Origin: Streptomyces sp. LHD-70
Lineage (GTDB): Bacteria > Actinomycetota > Actinomycetes > Streptomycetales > Streptomycetaceae
NCBI RefSeq assembly: GCF_031157275.1
Contig: NZ_JAVIFW010000010.1
Location: 124,001 to 188,000 of the forward strand
Length of the DNA stretch: 64,000 nt
Direction: 5' to 3'
Both the position numbers and the translations under genes were made by a program. This document shows positions 39,024-46,569 of the stretch, piece by piece. Under the pieces are notes generated by a model. It ran no database searches. It worked only from the letters and a program-made list of their open reading frames with translations, and was not told where the DNA came from. Position 1 is the first letter of the stretch. Each line of letters begins with the position of its first letter.

Positions 39024-39054
39024 TTGACCTAAACAAAGCTTGAGGTTCTACCGT
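39024..39054 (+). promoter_or_regulatory. MerR/SoxR-type promoter of the ABC exporter
   Basis: TTGACC (39024-39029) and TACCGT (39049-39054) are separated by 19 bases, longer than usual. Between and over them lies the interrupted dyad ACCTAAACAAAGCTTGAGGT. Its right half CTTGAGG matches half of the SoxR box CCTCAAGTTAACTTGAGG. A 19-base spacer with a central dyad is typical of MerR-family activated promoters. The start codon at 39062 lies about where transcription should begin. Confidence 0.55.
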
Positions 39055-39061
39055 GCTGAGC

Positions 39062-41026
39062 ATGAGCATGGAAACCACAGCCTGGACCCAGCTGCACAGC
39101 GTGATGATGCAGCAGGACCGTCGACCCTTCGCCCGGGCCACGCTGCGCCGCATCGGCGCCTTCGCCCGCCCGCACCGCCGCCGCATCATCCAGTTCGTGC
39201 TGCTCAGCGTGGTGACCGCGCTGCTCGCCGTGGCCACGCCGATGCTCGCCGGAGCGGTCGTGGACACCATCGTGGGCGGGAAGGACCCCGGCCTCGTCGT
39301 GCGTCTCGCGCTGCTCATCGCCGTGATCGCGCTCGCCGAGGCCGGCTTCGGGCTCCTGAACCGGTGGCTCTCCGCGAGCCTCGGTGAGGACCTGATCCTC
39401 AACCTGCGGACCGCGGTCTTCGACCACGTACAGCGCATGCCCGTCGCGTTCTTCACCCGCACCCGCACCGGTGCCCTCGTCAGCCGCCTCAACAACGACG
39501 TCATCGGCGCGCAGCGGGCCTTCTCCAACACCCTCTCCGGAGTGGTGTCCAACTTCGCGACGCTGCTGCTCACCCTCGCCGTGATGCTCAGCCTGTCCTG
39601 GCAGATCACCCTGCTCGCCCTGGTGCTCCTGCCCGTCTTCGTCGTGCCCGCCCGCCGCATGGGCAGCCGGATGGCCCGGCTCCAGCGCGAGGCCGCCGCC
39701 CACAACGCGGCCATGGGCACCCGGATGACGGAGCGGTTCTCGGCGCCCGGCGCGACCCTCGTCAAGCTGTTCGGGCGGCCCGACGACGAGTCCGCCGAGT
39801 TCGCCGCCCGCGCGCGCAGGGTCCGCGACATCGGCGTGCGCACCGCCATGGCGCAGTCGGCGTTCATCACCGCCCTCACCCTGGTCTCCGCCCTCGCGCT
39901 CGCCCTGGTCTACGGACTCGGCGGCTGGTTCGCGCTCGCTGGCACCCTCGAACCCGGCGCGGTCGTCGCCCTCGCCCTGCTCCTGACCCGGCTCTACGCC
40001 CCGCTGACCGCGCTCGCCGGGGCCCGCGTCGAGGTGATGAGCGCCCTCGTCAGCTTCGAGCGGGTCTTCGAGGTGCTCGACCTCAAGCCGCTGATCGAGG
40101 AGAAGCCCGACGCCCGCGCCGTGCCCGAAGGGCCGGTCGCCGTCGAGTTCGAGGACGTCCGCTTCGGCTACCCGTCCGCCGACAAGGTCTCCCTCGCCTC
40201 CCTCGAAGAGGTCGCGGCCCTCGACACCCGCGGTGGCGCCGAAGTCCTGCGCGGCGTCTCCTTCCGCGCGGAGCCCGGCCAGACCGTGGCCCTCGTCGGC
40301 TCGTCCGGCGCCGGCAAGTCCACCATCGCCCAGCTCGTGCCCCGGCTCTACGACACCGACTCCGGAGTCGTACGTCTCGGGGGCGTGGACGTAAGGGAGT
40401 TGAGCGCCGTGTCCGTGCGGGCCACCCTCGGCATGGTCACGCAGGACGGTCACCTCTTCCATGAGTCGGTCCGCGCCAACCTGCTGCTCGCCCGGCCGGG
40501 AGCCGACGAGGACGCGCTCTGGGACGCGCTGCGCCGGGCCCGCCTCGACGAGCTGATCGCGTCCCTGCCGGACGGCCTCGACACCGTCGTCGGCGAGCGC
40601 GGCTACCGGCTCTCCGGCGGCGAGCGTCAGCGCCTCACCATCGCCCGGCTGCTGCTCGCCCGGCAGCGCGTGGTGATCCTCGACGAGGCGACCGCGCACC
40701 TCGACAACACCTCCGAGGCCGCCGTCCAGCAGGCCCTCACCGAGGCGCTCGCCGACCGCACGGCCGTCGTCATCGCGCACCGCCTGTCCACGGTCCGCGC
40801 CGCCGACCTGATCCTCGTCGTCGAGGACGGCCGCATCGTGGAGCGCGGCCGCCACGAGGACCTGCTGGCGGCCGACGGACGGTACGCGGAGCTGTACCGG
40901 ACGCAGTTCGCGACCCAGTCCGACCCGGGCGGCTCGGGCGAGCCGATCCCGGCGGTCCAACTCCCGTACGAGAAGGGCTCGTTGGCATCCGGCGAGGCCG
41001 AGCCCGCCACCGTGCCGGGCGGGTGA
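39062..41026 (+). CDS. ABC exporter, fused membrane and ATPase domains
   Basis: A 654-residue half-transporter that should act as a homodimer. Six membrane helices occupy about residues 40-310, and the ATPase domain follows with Walker A VGSSGAGKST, signature YRLSGGERQRLTIARLL, Walker B RVVILDEATAHLD and the H-loop IAHRLSTVRAAD. The sequence is most like multidrug or lipid exporters of the type I family. It begins at ATG 39062 (a second ATG two codons later is possible) and is apparently leaderless. The MerR/SoxR-like promoter suggests induction by a redox-active or toxic compound. Cargo unknown. Confidence 0.87.
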   Translation: MSMETTAWTQLHSVMMQQDRRPFARATLRRIGAFARPHRRRIIQFVLLSVVTALLAVATPMLAGAVVDTIVGGKDPGLVVRLALLIAVIALAEAGFGLLNRWLSASLGEDLILNLRTAVFDHVQRMPVAFFTRTRTGALVSRLNNDVIGAQRAFSNTLSGVVSNFATLLLTLAVMLSLSWQITLLALVLLPVFVVPARRMGSRMARLQREAAAHNAAMGTRMTERFSAPGATLVKLFGRPDDESAEFAARARRVRDIGVRTAMAQSAFITALTLVSALALALVYGLGGWFALAGTLEPGAVVALALLLTRLYAPLTALAGARVEVMSALVSFERVFEVLDLKPLIEEKPDARAVPEGPVAVEFEDVRFGYPSADKVSLASLEEVAALDTRGGAEVLRGVSFRAEPGQTVALVGSSGAGKSTIAQLVPRLYDTDSGVVRLGGVDVRELSAVSVRATLGMVTQDGHLFHESVRANLLLARPGADEDALWDALRRARLDELIASLPDGLDTVVGERGYRLSGGERQRLTIARLLLARQRVVILDEATAHLDNTSEAAVQQALTEALADRTAVVIAHRLSTVRAADLILVVEDGRIVERGRHEDLLAADGRYAELYRTQFATQSDPGGSGEPIPAVQLPYEKGSLASGEAEPATVPGG

Positions 41027-41095
41027 GTCCGGCAGCCTGCCTGGTGGGTGTCCCGGCGGCCTGCCTGGCGGGTGATCCCGGCGGCCGCCGGGCGG

Positions 41096-41437
41096 TCAGA
41101 GCGGCCCGCCGCCGAAGCCGATCTCGTTGCCGTCCGGGTCGCGGTACGTGGCCTTGCGCACCCCGTTCTCGTACGTCTCCCGCAGTACGGGTTCGAGGCC
41201 GCGCTCGGCCATCGCCACCACGCGCTCGTCGAAGTCGCTGACGAACAGGGTGTGAAAGGCGTTGCCTGCGCGTTCCGGCAACAGCTCGATGTAGACGGAG
41301 CGGTTCTCCGCGAGTTCCCAGACGGCCTCGACGTCATTGGGGAAAAACGTCGCGGGAACGCCGAACAGCCGCTCGTACCAGGCGAGGGCCGCCGCGTAGT
41401 CGGTCACAGGGATTCCGGCGAAGAGGGCGAGTTCCAT
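41096..41437 (-). CDS. VOC/glyoxalase-fold protein
   Basis: A 113-residue vicinal-oxygen-chelate fold protein (MELALFAGIPVTDYAAALAWYERLFG, ending RDPDGNEIGFGGG). Members include glyoxalases, dioxygenases and antibiotic-binding proteins; no specific activity can be assigned. The ATG at 41437 is chosen because TACGAT lies 7 bases upstream (leaderless) and the family N-terminus starts there; the frame extended to 41539 lacks similarity. Confidence 0.8.
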   Translation of the reverse strand: MELALFAGIPVTDYAAALAWYERLFGVPATFFPNDVEAVWELAENRSVYIELLPERAGNAFHTLFVSDFDERVVAMAERGLEPVLRETYENGVRKATYRDPDGNEIGFGGGPL

Positions 41438-41511
41438 GCCGCCAATCGTAGGGAGCCCGCCCCGTCCCGTCCCCTTGAGCGCCAAACCGGAGTGCGGGCG
41501 ACACTGGCCCC

Positions 41512-41907
41512 ATGAGTGACGACACGCAGCGTGACGCACCGCGCCCCGACATCCGCGACAACCGCCCGCACGGCCGCCTCGAAGCCCGTACGGCAGACGG
41601 CCGGGACGGCCAACTCGTCGGCCGCATTGACTACTTCACCCTCGACGCCACACCCGCAGCGCCCACCGTGCCCGCACTCGTCGCCGTGCACACCGTCGTC
41701 GAGCCGGACCACGAGGGGCAGGGGATCGCGGGCGCGCTCGCCCGCGAGCTGTACGCGCTGGCGGCCCGCGAGGGCGCCGCCGTCGTGCCGCTCTGTCCGT
41801 ACGTCGCCGGCTGGGCCGAGCGGCACCCGGACGAGGCGCCCGCGCCCCCCGAGGCCCTGACCGCCGAGGCGAAGAAGCGCCTGGCAGCCGACCCCGGCCT
41901 GTGGTGA
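41512..41907 (+). CDS. GNAT-type N-acetyltransferase, YjdJ-like
   Basis: A 131-residue protein of the short Gcn5-related acetyltransferase type. The acetyl-CoA loop is HTVVEPDHEGQGIAGALARELYALA, followed by the typical PLCPYVAGWAERHPDE segment. It diverges from the VOC gene by 74 bases. The acceptor substrate is unknown. Confidence 0.82.
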   Translation: MSDDTQRDAPRPDIRDNRPHGRLEARTADGRDGQLVGRIDYFTLDATPAAPTVPALVAVHTVVEPDHEGQGIAGALARELYALAAREGAAVVPLCPYVAGWAERHPDEAPAPPEALTAEAKKRLAADPGLW

Positions 41908-41999
41908 CGAGGCGGCGGCCCGACCCGGGAACAGGCAGGCGGGGCAGCGGCGTTGACGTACGCGACGCACGCACCCGTCCGACGCGAGGAGTGACCGGT

Positions 42000-42437
42000 A
42001 TGGCCCAGGACGACGTCGTGATCAGCCCCACCGGCTGGGTCGCCGAGCAGGCCAGGCTCTACGCGGAGTCCGGCGGCACCAAGGGCGCCACGATCCGGGG
42101 CGTGCCCTGCCTGCTGCTCGACTACCGGGGGCGGCGCACCGGCCAGTGGCGGCGCACCGTGCTGATCTACGGCACGCACGGTGACGACCACCTGATCGTC
42201 GCCTCCAACGGCGGCGCCGCGCACCACCCGAAGTGGTACCTGAACCTGCTCGACGAGCCCGAGGTGGAGCTGCAGGTCGGCCCGGACAGGTTCCGGGCGC
42301 GCGCCGAGACTCTGACCCGCGAGGAGAAGGCCGAAGTGTGGCCGGGCCTGGTCGAGCTGTTCGCGCCGTACGCCACGTACCAGGAGAAGACCTCGCGGGA
42401 CATTCCGGTGCTGCGGCTGCGGCGCCTGACGGGCTGA
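42000..42437 (+). CDS. F420-dependent nitroreductase/quinone reductase, Ddn family
   Basis: A 145-residue split-beta-barrel protein of the deazaflavin-dependent nitroreductase family. Family features: LLLDYRGRRTGQWRRTVLIYG, VASNGGAAHHPKWYLNLLDEPEVELQVG and the tail QEKTSRDIPVLRLRRL. It likely reduces quinones with cofactor F420. The ATG at 42000 follows GAGGAG with good spacing. Confidence 0.83.
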   Translation: MAQDDVVISPTGWVAEQARLYAESGGTKGATIRGVPCLLLDYRGRRTGQWRRTVLIYGTHGDDHLIVASNGGAAHHPKWYLNLLDEPEVELQVGPDRFRARAETLTREEKAEVWPGLVELFAPYATYQEKTSRDIPVLRLRRLTG

Positions 42438-42626
42438 CCGGCCGCTCCCTCGGGGCGCGTCCGCTGCTGTTGCGCGGTGGGCGCCGGGCGCACAGGGTGG
42501 CTTGTGGCGCAGCCCGCACGCCCCACGCCCGCCGCCCGCGCACCGCCCGCCCCGCCGCCCGCACCCGGGGATCCGCAGGCGTGGACCCGCCGTACGCGGG
42601 AACGCGTGGCCTAGGAGGAGTTCCCC

Positions 42627-42866
42627 ATGACACATCCCAACCCCGACCCCGTACCTCCCGCTCCGACACCAGGACCCGTACCTCCCGGTCCCACGCCCGG
42701 CCCAGGACCCGGCCCGGACCGGCCCGAACCCTTCCCGTCCCCGGTCCCGGACCCGCAGCCCCAGCCCCAGCCGGGGCCGCCCGAGCCGCAGCCGTCCCCG
42801 GTCCCGAAGCCGCCGGGGCCCGACCCGGTCCCGGAACCGGAACCGCAGCCGGGGCCGATCCGCTAG
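42627..42866 (+). CDS. Small proline-rich protein
   Basis: A 79-residue protein, roughly half proline, made of PxP units (MTHPNPDPVPPAPTPGP, continuing to PEPEPQPGPIR). It has no signal peptide, hydrophobic helix or recognised domain. A strong AGGAGG lies 8 to 9 bases before the ATG, which supports translation. It probably forms a disordered or polyproline-II peptide. Composition alone could produce such a frame, so moderate certainty. Confidence 0.55.
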   Translation: MTHPNPDPVPPAPTPGPVPPGPTPGPGPGPDRPEPFPSPVPDPQPQPQPGPPEPQPSPVPKPPGPDPVPEPEPQPGPIR

Positions 42867-42999
42867 CGGATACGACGGGACGGGGGACGGGGGACGGGGA
42901 ACGACGGACCGATCCGGTGGCGGATGATCCGGGACGACGGACCCCGGCCCCGGTCCTCGCGCAGTCGCGCCCGGTGGGAGCCCCAGCGACGGGCCCGCC
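42867..42999. other. GC-rich spacer with GGGACGGG repeats
   Basis: The gap before the riboswitch begins with four tandem variants of an 8-base unit (GGGACGGG) near 42876-42902. No gene is seen. The promoter for the riboswitch-controlled transcript must lie here or just beyond, but no clear -35/-10 pair could be named. Confidence 0.4.
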
Positions 43000-43210
43000 G
43001 GGCGCGCTTGGTAGCGTGCCCGGGCCAGTCGAGCCACATCCGAGGCCAGGGAATCCGGTGCGAATCCGGAACTGACGCGCAGCGGTGAGGGGGACGGGCG
43101 GGGCACTTGACGCCACTGGGCGGCACGGGCCGGTCGTACGACCGGAACGGACCATCCCGGGAAGGCGCTCCGTCCGGGCGAACCCGAGTCCGAAGACCTG
43201 CTGGCACCGT
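43000..43210 (+). ncRNA. Cobalamin riboswitch
   Basis: The leader of the btuF gene contains the conserved B12-box core: GGAATCCGGTGCGAATCCGG at about 43049-43068, then ACTGACGCGCAGCGGTGAGG at 43070-43089. Upstream GAGCCACATCCGAGGCCAG and downstream GAGTCCGAAGACCTGCTGGC (43186-43205) fit the flanking conserved segments. The RNA binds adenosylcobalamin and normally represses the downstream transport genes. A short CCGCCGTCGGCGG stem follows (about 43211) and could form part of the expression platform. Outer boundaries are approximate. Confidence 0.88.
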
Positions 43211-43278
43211 CCGCCGTCGGCGGCCGGTCCCCGTAGGCCAGGCTCCGCGTTCGAGCCCCGACACGTTGAGGGCACCCC

Positions 43279-44346
43279 GTGCTTCGTACCCGACTCGCCC
43301 GACTCCTTTCCTCGCGCGCCCGCCGGAGCGCGGCCCTGCTGCTCGCCCCCGCTGTGCTGCTGACCGCCTGCACGGGCTCGGGCGGTGACGGAACCCCCAC
43401 GGGGAAGGCGACCGCCAAGGGATACCCGCGCACCCTCGACAACTGCGGCCACCAGGTGACCCTGAAGAGCGCGCCCCGGCACGCCGTCTCCCTCAACCAG
43501 GGCACCACCGAGATCCTGCTCTCCCTCGGCCTCGCGGACCGCCTCGCCGGCACCGCCACCTGGACCGACCCGGTGATGAAGGGCCTGGAGAAGGCCAACG
43601 GGTCCGTGCCGCGCCTCGCCGACAACAACCCCTCCTTCGAGAAGGTCCTGGACGCCGAACCGGACTTCGTCACCTCCTCGTTCGTCTCCACCCTCGGCAA
43701 GGGCGGCGTCGCCACCCGCGAACAGTTCGAGGAACTCGGCGTACCGACGTACGTCTCCCCGGCCGACTGCGCCGCGGGCAAGAACAACGACAGCGGCGGC
43801 GACGGCTCCCGCAGCAAGCCCCTCACCCTCGACACCGTGTACGGCGAGATCCGCGACCTGGCCCGCGCGTTCGGAGTGGAGCGGCGCGGCGAGACGCTGA
43901 TCGCCGAGCTGAAGGGGCGGGTCGACCGGGCCACCGACGGCCTCGACGCCTCCGGCACCTCGCTCATGTACTGGTTCGCCAACGAGCAGTCCCCGTACCT
44001 CGCGGGCTGCTGCGGCGCACCTGGCGCGATCACCCGGGCGGTCGGCGCGGAGAACGCCTTCGACGACACCAAGGACGAGTGGCCCCAGATCAACTGGGAG
44101 ACCATCGCCGACCGCGATCCCGACGTCATCGTCATCGGCGACCTCACCCGCCGCTCGGAGACGGCCGAGAGCGCCAAGGCGAAGATCGAGTTCCTGGAGT
44201 CCGACCCCTCCACGCGCAACCTCACCGCCGTGAAGAAGAAGCGGTACATCCTGCTCAGCGGCCAGGCCATGAACCCCTCCATCCGGACCGTCGAAGGGAT
44301 CGAACAGGTCGCCGCGGGCCTGCGCGACTTCGGGCTCGCGAAGTGA
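43279..44346 (+). CDS. btuF: Cobalamin-type ABC importer, substrate-binding lipoprotein
   Basis: A 355-residue exported binding protein with a lipoprotein signal (LAPAVLLTAC) and the helical-backbone periplasmic binding fold of BtuF/FhuD (RHAVSLNQGTTEILLSLGLADRLAGTATW, ending AMNPSIRTVEGIEQVAAGL). The GTG at 43279 follows GAGGG. The preceding cobalamin riboswitch argues for a B12 or cobinamide ligand; siderophore binding proteins share the fold. Its stop overlaps the next start (GTGA). Confidence 0.88.
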   Translation: MLRTRLARLLSSRARRSAALLLAPAVLLTACTGSGGDGTPTGKATAKGYPRTLDNCGHQVTLKSAPRHAVSLNQGTTEILLSLGLADRLAGTATWTDPVMKGLEKANGSVPRLADNNPSFEKVLDAEPDFVTSSFVSTLGKGGVATREQFEELGVPTYVSPADCAAGKNNDSGGDGSRSKPLTLDTVYGEIRDLARAFGVERRGETLIAELKGRVDRATDGLDASGTSLMYWFANEQSPYLAGCCGAPGAITRAVGAENAFDDTKDEWPQINWETIADRDPDVIVIGDLTRRSETAESAKAKIEFLESDPSTRNLTAVKKKRYILLSGQAMNPSIRTVEGIEQVAAGLRDFGLAK

Positions 44347-45575
44347 GCGCCCCGAGCAGGCCGGACGCCCTGAGTGAGCCGCGTGTGCCGAGCGCGCCGG
44401 ACGCCTTGAGCGAGCCGGATGCCCCGAGCGAGCCGGACGCCTTGAGCAAGCCCGATGACCGGAGCGCGCCGGACGCCTTGAGCGCGCCGGATGCCCCGAG
44501 CGAGCCGGACGTCCCGAGCGCCCAAGCCGCCGTCGCGCTCGAAGGCCGCGCCAAGCGTCAAGTACGCGCCCGGCTCCTCCTGTTGACCAGCGGTGGGCTC
44601 GCCGCCCTCGTCCTGTCGATCGCCGTCGCCGTGACCATCGGCCCCGCCGAGATCTCCACCGGCGACGTCTGGGCCGCGGTCGCCGCCCACCTCGGCGGCG
44701 GCGAGAGCACGCTCACCCCGCTGCGGGACGGCATCGTGTGGAACCTGCGGATGCCCCGGACCGTGCTCGCCGCGGTGTGCGGCGCCGGGCTTGCGCTGTG
44801 CGGGGCCGTCATGCAGTCGCTGCTGCGGAACCCGCTGGCCGACCCGTTCGTGCTCGGGGTGTCGTCCGGTGCCTCGACGGGCGCCGTCGCCGTCGTGGTG
44901 CTCGGGGCCGGTGCGGGGGCGCTCTCGCTGTCGGCGGGCGCGTTCATCGGCGCGCTGCTCTCCTTCGCGATGGTGCTGCTGCTCAGCCACACACTCGGCG
45001 GGAGCCCGGACCGCGTGGTGCTCTCCGGGGTCGCCGCGATGCAGCTGTTCTCCGCGCTGACGTCGTTCACCGTGCTGACCTCGGCCGACGCGGAGACCAC
45101 CAAGGGCGTCCTGTTCTGGCTGCTCGGCTCCCTCTCCGGCGCCGACTGGGACCAAGTCCTGCTCTGCGCGGCCGTGTTGGCGGCCGTCCTCGTGGTCTGC
45201 CTCGGCCACGCCACCACCCTCGACGCCTTCGCCTTCGGCGAGGAGGCCGCCGCCGCGCTCGGCGTGCACGTCGGCCGGGCCCGCCTCGTCCTGCTCTGCG
45301 CGACCGCACTCCTCACCGCGGTCCTCGTCAGCTGTGCGGGCGCCATCGGCTTCGTCGGCCTCGTCCTGCCGCACGCCACCCGTGCCCTGACGGGCTCCGG
45401 GCACGCCCGGCTGCTGCCGGTCACCGCGCTTGCCGGGGCCGTGTTCCTGGTCTGGGTGGACACCCTCGCCCGTACGGTCGTCGACCCCCAGGAGGTCCCG
45501 GTGGGCGTCGTCACGGCCCTCATCGGCGTACCGGCCTTCGTGGCCGTCCTCTACCGCGAGCGGAGGAAGGCATGA
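44343..45575 (+). CDS. btuC: Cobalamin-type ABC importer, permease, with repetitive N-terminal tail
   Basis: A BtuC/FecCD-type permease of about ten helices. Core motifs: LRMPRTVLAAVCGAGLALCGAVMQSLLRNPLADPFVLGVSSGA, a GAEEAAALG-like segment FGEEAAAALGVHVGRARLV, and IGFVGLVLPHATRALTG. Of its 410 residues, about the first 60 are a hydrophilic tail of hexapeptide repeats (DALSEP, DAPSEP type) absent from normal BtuC proteins. The GTG at 44343 overlaps the btuF stop, and the ATG of btuD overlaps its own stop, so all three are coupled. If translation began after the repeats, a normal-length protein would result. Confidence 0.86.
   Translation: MSAPSRPDALSEPRVPSAPDALSEPDAPSEPDALSKPDDRSAPDALSAPDAPSEPDVPSAQAAVALEGRAKRQVRARLLLLTSGGLAALVLSIAVAVTIGPAEISTGDVWAAVAAHLGGGESTLTPLRDGIVWNLRMPRTVLAAVCGAGLALCGAVMQSLLRNPLADPFVLGVSSGASTGAVAVVVLGAGAGALSLSAGAFIGALLSFAMVLLLSHTLGGSPDRVVLSGVAAMQLFSALTSFTVLTSADAETTKGVLFWLLGSLSGADWDQVLLCAAVLAAVLVVCLGHATTLDAFAFGEEAAAALGVHVGRARLVLLCATALLTAVLVSCAGAIGFVGLVLPHATRALTGSGHARLLPVTALAGAVFLVWVDTLARTVVDPQEVPVGVVTALIGVPAFVAVLYRERRKA
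44349..44522 (+). repeat. 18-bp tandem repeat coding the btuC N-terminal tail
   Basis: About nine degenerate copies of an 18-base unit (CCGGACGCCTTGAGCGAG type) encode RPDALS-EPRVPS-APDALS-EPDAPS-EPDALS and so on. The unit keeps the frame, so copy-number change would alter only tail length. Confidence 0.85.
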
Positions 45576-45675
45576 AGCGCGCCGCACCGCGAGCGGAGGA
45601 AGGCATGAAGCGCGCCGCACCGCGAGCGGAGGAAGGCATGAAGCGCGCCGCACCGCGAGCCGACGAAGGCATGAC
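45553..45675 (+). repeat. 33-bp tandem repeat duplicating the btuD translation start
   Basis: Three exact copies of a 33-base unit begin at 45553, 45586 and 45619 (first 20 bases ACCGCGAGCGGAGGAAGGCA), and a diverged partial fourth begins at 45652. Each exact unit contains a ribosome site and an ATG in the btuD frame. The first copy also forms the last codons and stop of btuC. Confidence 0.92.
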
Positions 45676-46486
45676 CGGCACAGCGACACCCGCAGGTCTG
45701 CGCGCCGATCGGGTCGCCCGCCGGATCGACGGCCGGCTCATCGTCGACGGCGTCACCCTCGGCCTCGAACCCGGCGAGACCGTCGGCCTCCTCGGCCCCA
45801 ACGGCTCCGGCAAGTCGACGCTGCTACGGCTGCTCTCCGGAGTCCTCGCCACCTCCGCCGGGGTGGTCACCCTCGACGGCCGCCCCCTGCCCGACGTCGG
45901 CCGCCGCGCCACCGCGCTCCGCATCGCCACCGTGCAGCAACATGCCGACACCCAGACCGAGTTGACCGTACGAGACGTCGTCGCCCTCGGCCGCGTACCG
46001 CACCGCCGAGCCTGGACACCGCCCTCGGCCGCCGACGCGCGGGCCGTGACGGCGGCCCTGGAGCGCACCGGCCTCACCGACCGCGCCGCGCAGTCCTGGC
46101 ACACCCTCTCCGGCGGCGAACGGCAGCGCGCCCAGATCGCCCGCGCCCTCGCCCAGGAACCCCGCGAGCTCCTCCTCGACGAACCGACCAACCACCTCGA
46201 CATCCAGCACCAGCTGGACCTCCTCGACCTGGTCGCGAGCCTCCCCGTCACCACGGTCGTCGCCCTGCACGACCTCAACCTCGCGGCCATGTACTGCGAC
46301 CGCCTCCTGGTCCTGCGCGCGGGCCGCACGGTCGCCGAGGGCACCCCGACGGAGGTGCTCACGCCGAGCCTCATCGACGAGGTCTACGGCGTACGCGCGG
46401 AGGTCACGCAGACGTCGGAACACCCGGTGATCCGGTTCGTACGAAGGCCGCCGGGCGCGCACGCACCCTGGCCACTGGTCCCGTAA
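45572..46486 (+). CDS. btuD: Cobalamin-type ABC importer, ATPase, with triplicated start region
   Basis: ATP-binding subunit of the importer. It has Walker A GPNGSGKST, signature LSGGERQRAQIARAL, Walker B LLLDEPTNHLD, and H-loop VALHDLNLA. From the first ATG (45572, overlapping the btuC stop) the protein is 304 residues and begins with three copies of MKRAAPRAEEG. In-frame ATGs also occur at 45605, 45638 and 45671, and the first three each have a GGAGGAAGG ribosome site. The normal family N-terminus starts after the fourth ATG (MTGTATPAGLRADRVARRIDG). Which start is used is uncertain, and several may be. Confidence 0.87.
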   Translation: MKRAAPRAEEGMKRAAPRAEEGMKRAAPRADEGMTGTATPAGLRADRVARRIDGRLIVDGVTLGLEPGETVGLLGPNGSGKSTLLRLLSGVLATSAGVVTLDGRPLPDVGRRATALRIATVQQHADTQTELTVRDVVALGRVPHRRAWTPPSAADARAVTAALERTGLTDRAAQSWHTLSGGERQRAQIARALAQEPRELLLDEPTNHLDIQHQLDLLDLVASLPVTTVVALHDLNLAAMYCDRLLVLRAGRTVAEGTPTEVLTPSLIDEVYGVRAEVTQTSEHPVIRFVRRPPGAHAPWPLVP

Positions 46487-46515
46487 TCGGAAATGCTGCG
46501 ACGCGTCAGGGACGA

Positions 46516-46557
46516 AGCCGAGTCAAGGAAGCCGAGTCAGAGAAGCCGAGTCAGAGG
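46516..46557 (+). repeat. 14-bp direct repeats in the acetyl esterase leader
   Basis: Three near-identical copies of AAGCCGAGTCAGAG occur in tandem (the first varies slightly) between the btuD stop and the esterase ATG. The last copy merges into the AGAGGAGA ribosome site. Confidence 0.7.
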
Positions 46558-46569
46558 AGACTGCCGCTC

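Noticed and set aside
45553..45675. Possible CRISPR-like repeat
   Set aside because: Units are directly tandem with no unique spacers, lie inside coding sequence, and carry ribosome site plus start codon.
41631..45689. Minus-strand open frame of about 1350 codons opposite the btuFCD region
   Set aside because: It is a shadow of high-GC codon bias. The plus strand carries clear importer domains and a riboswitch, while the minus translation is low-complexity Arg/Ala/Gly sequence with no domain.
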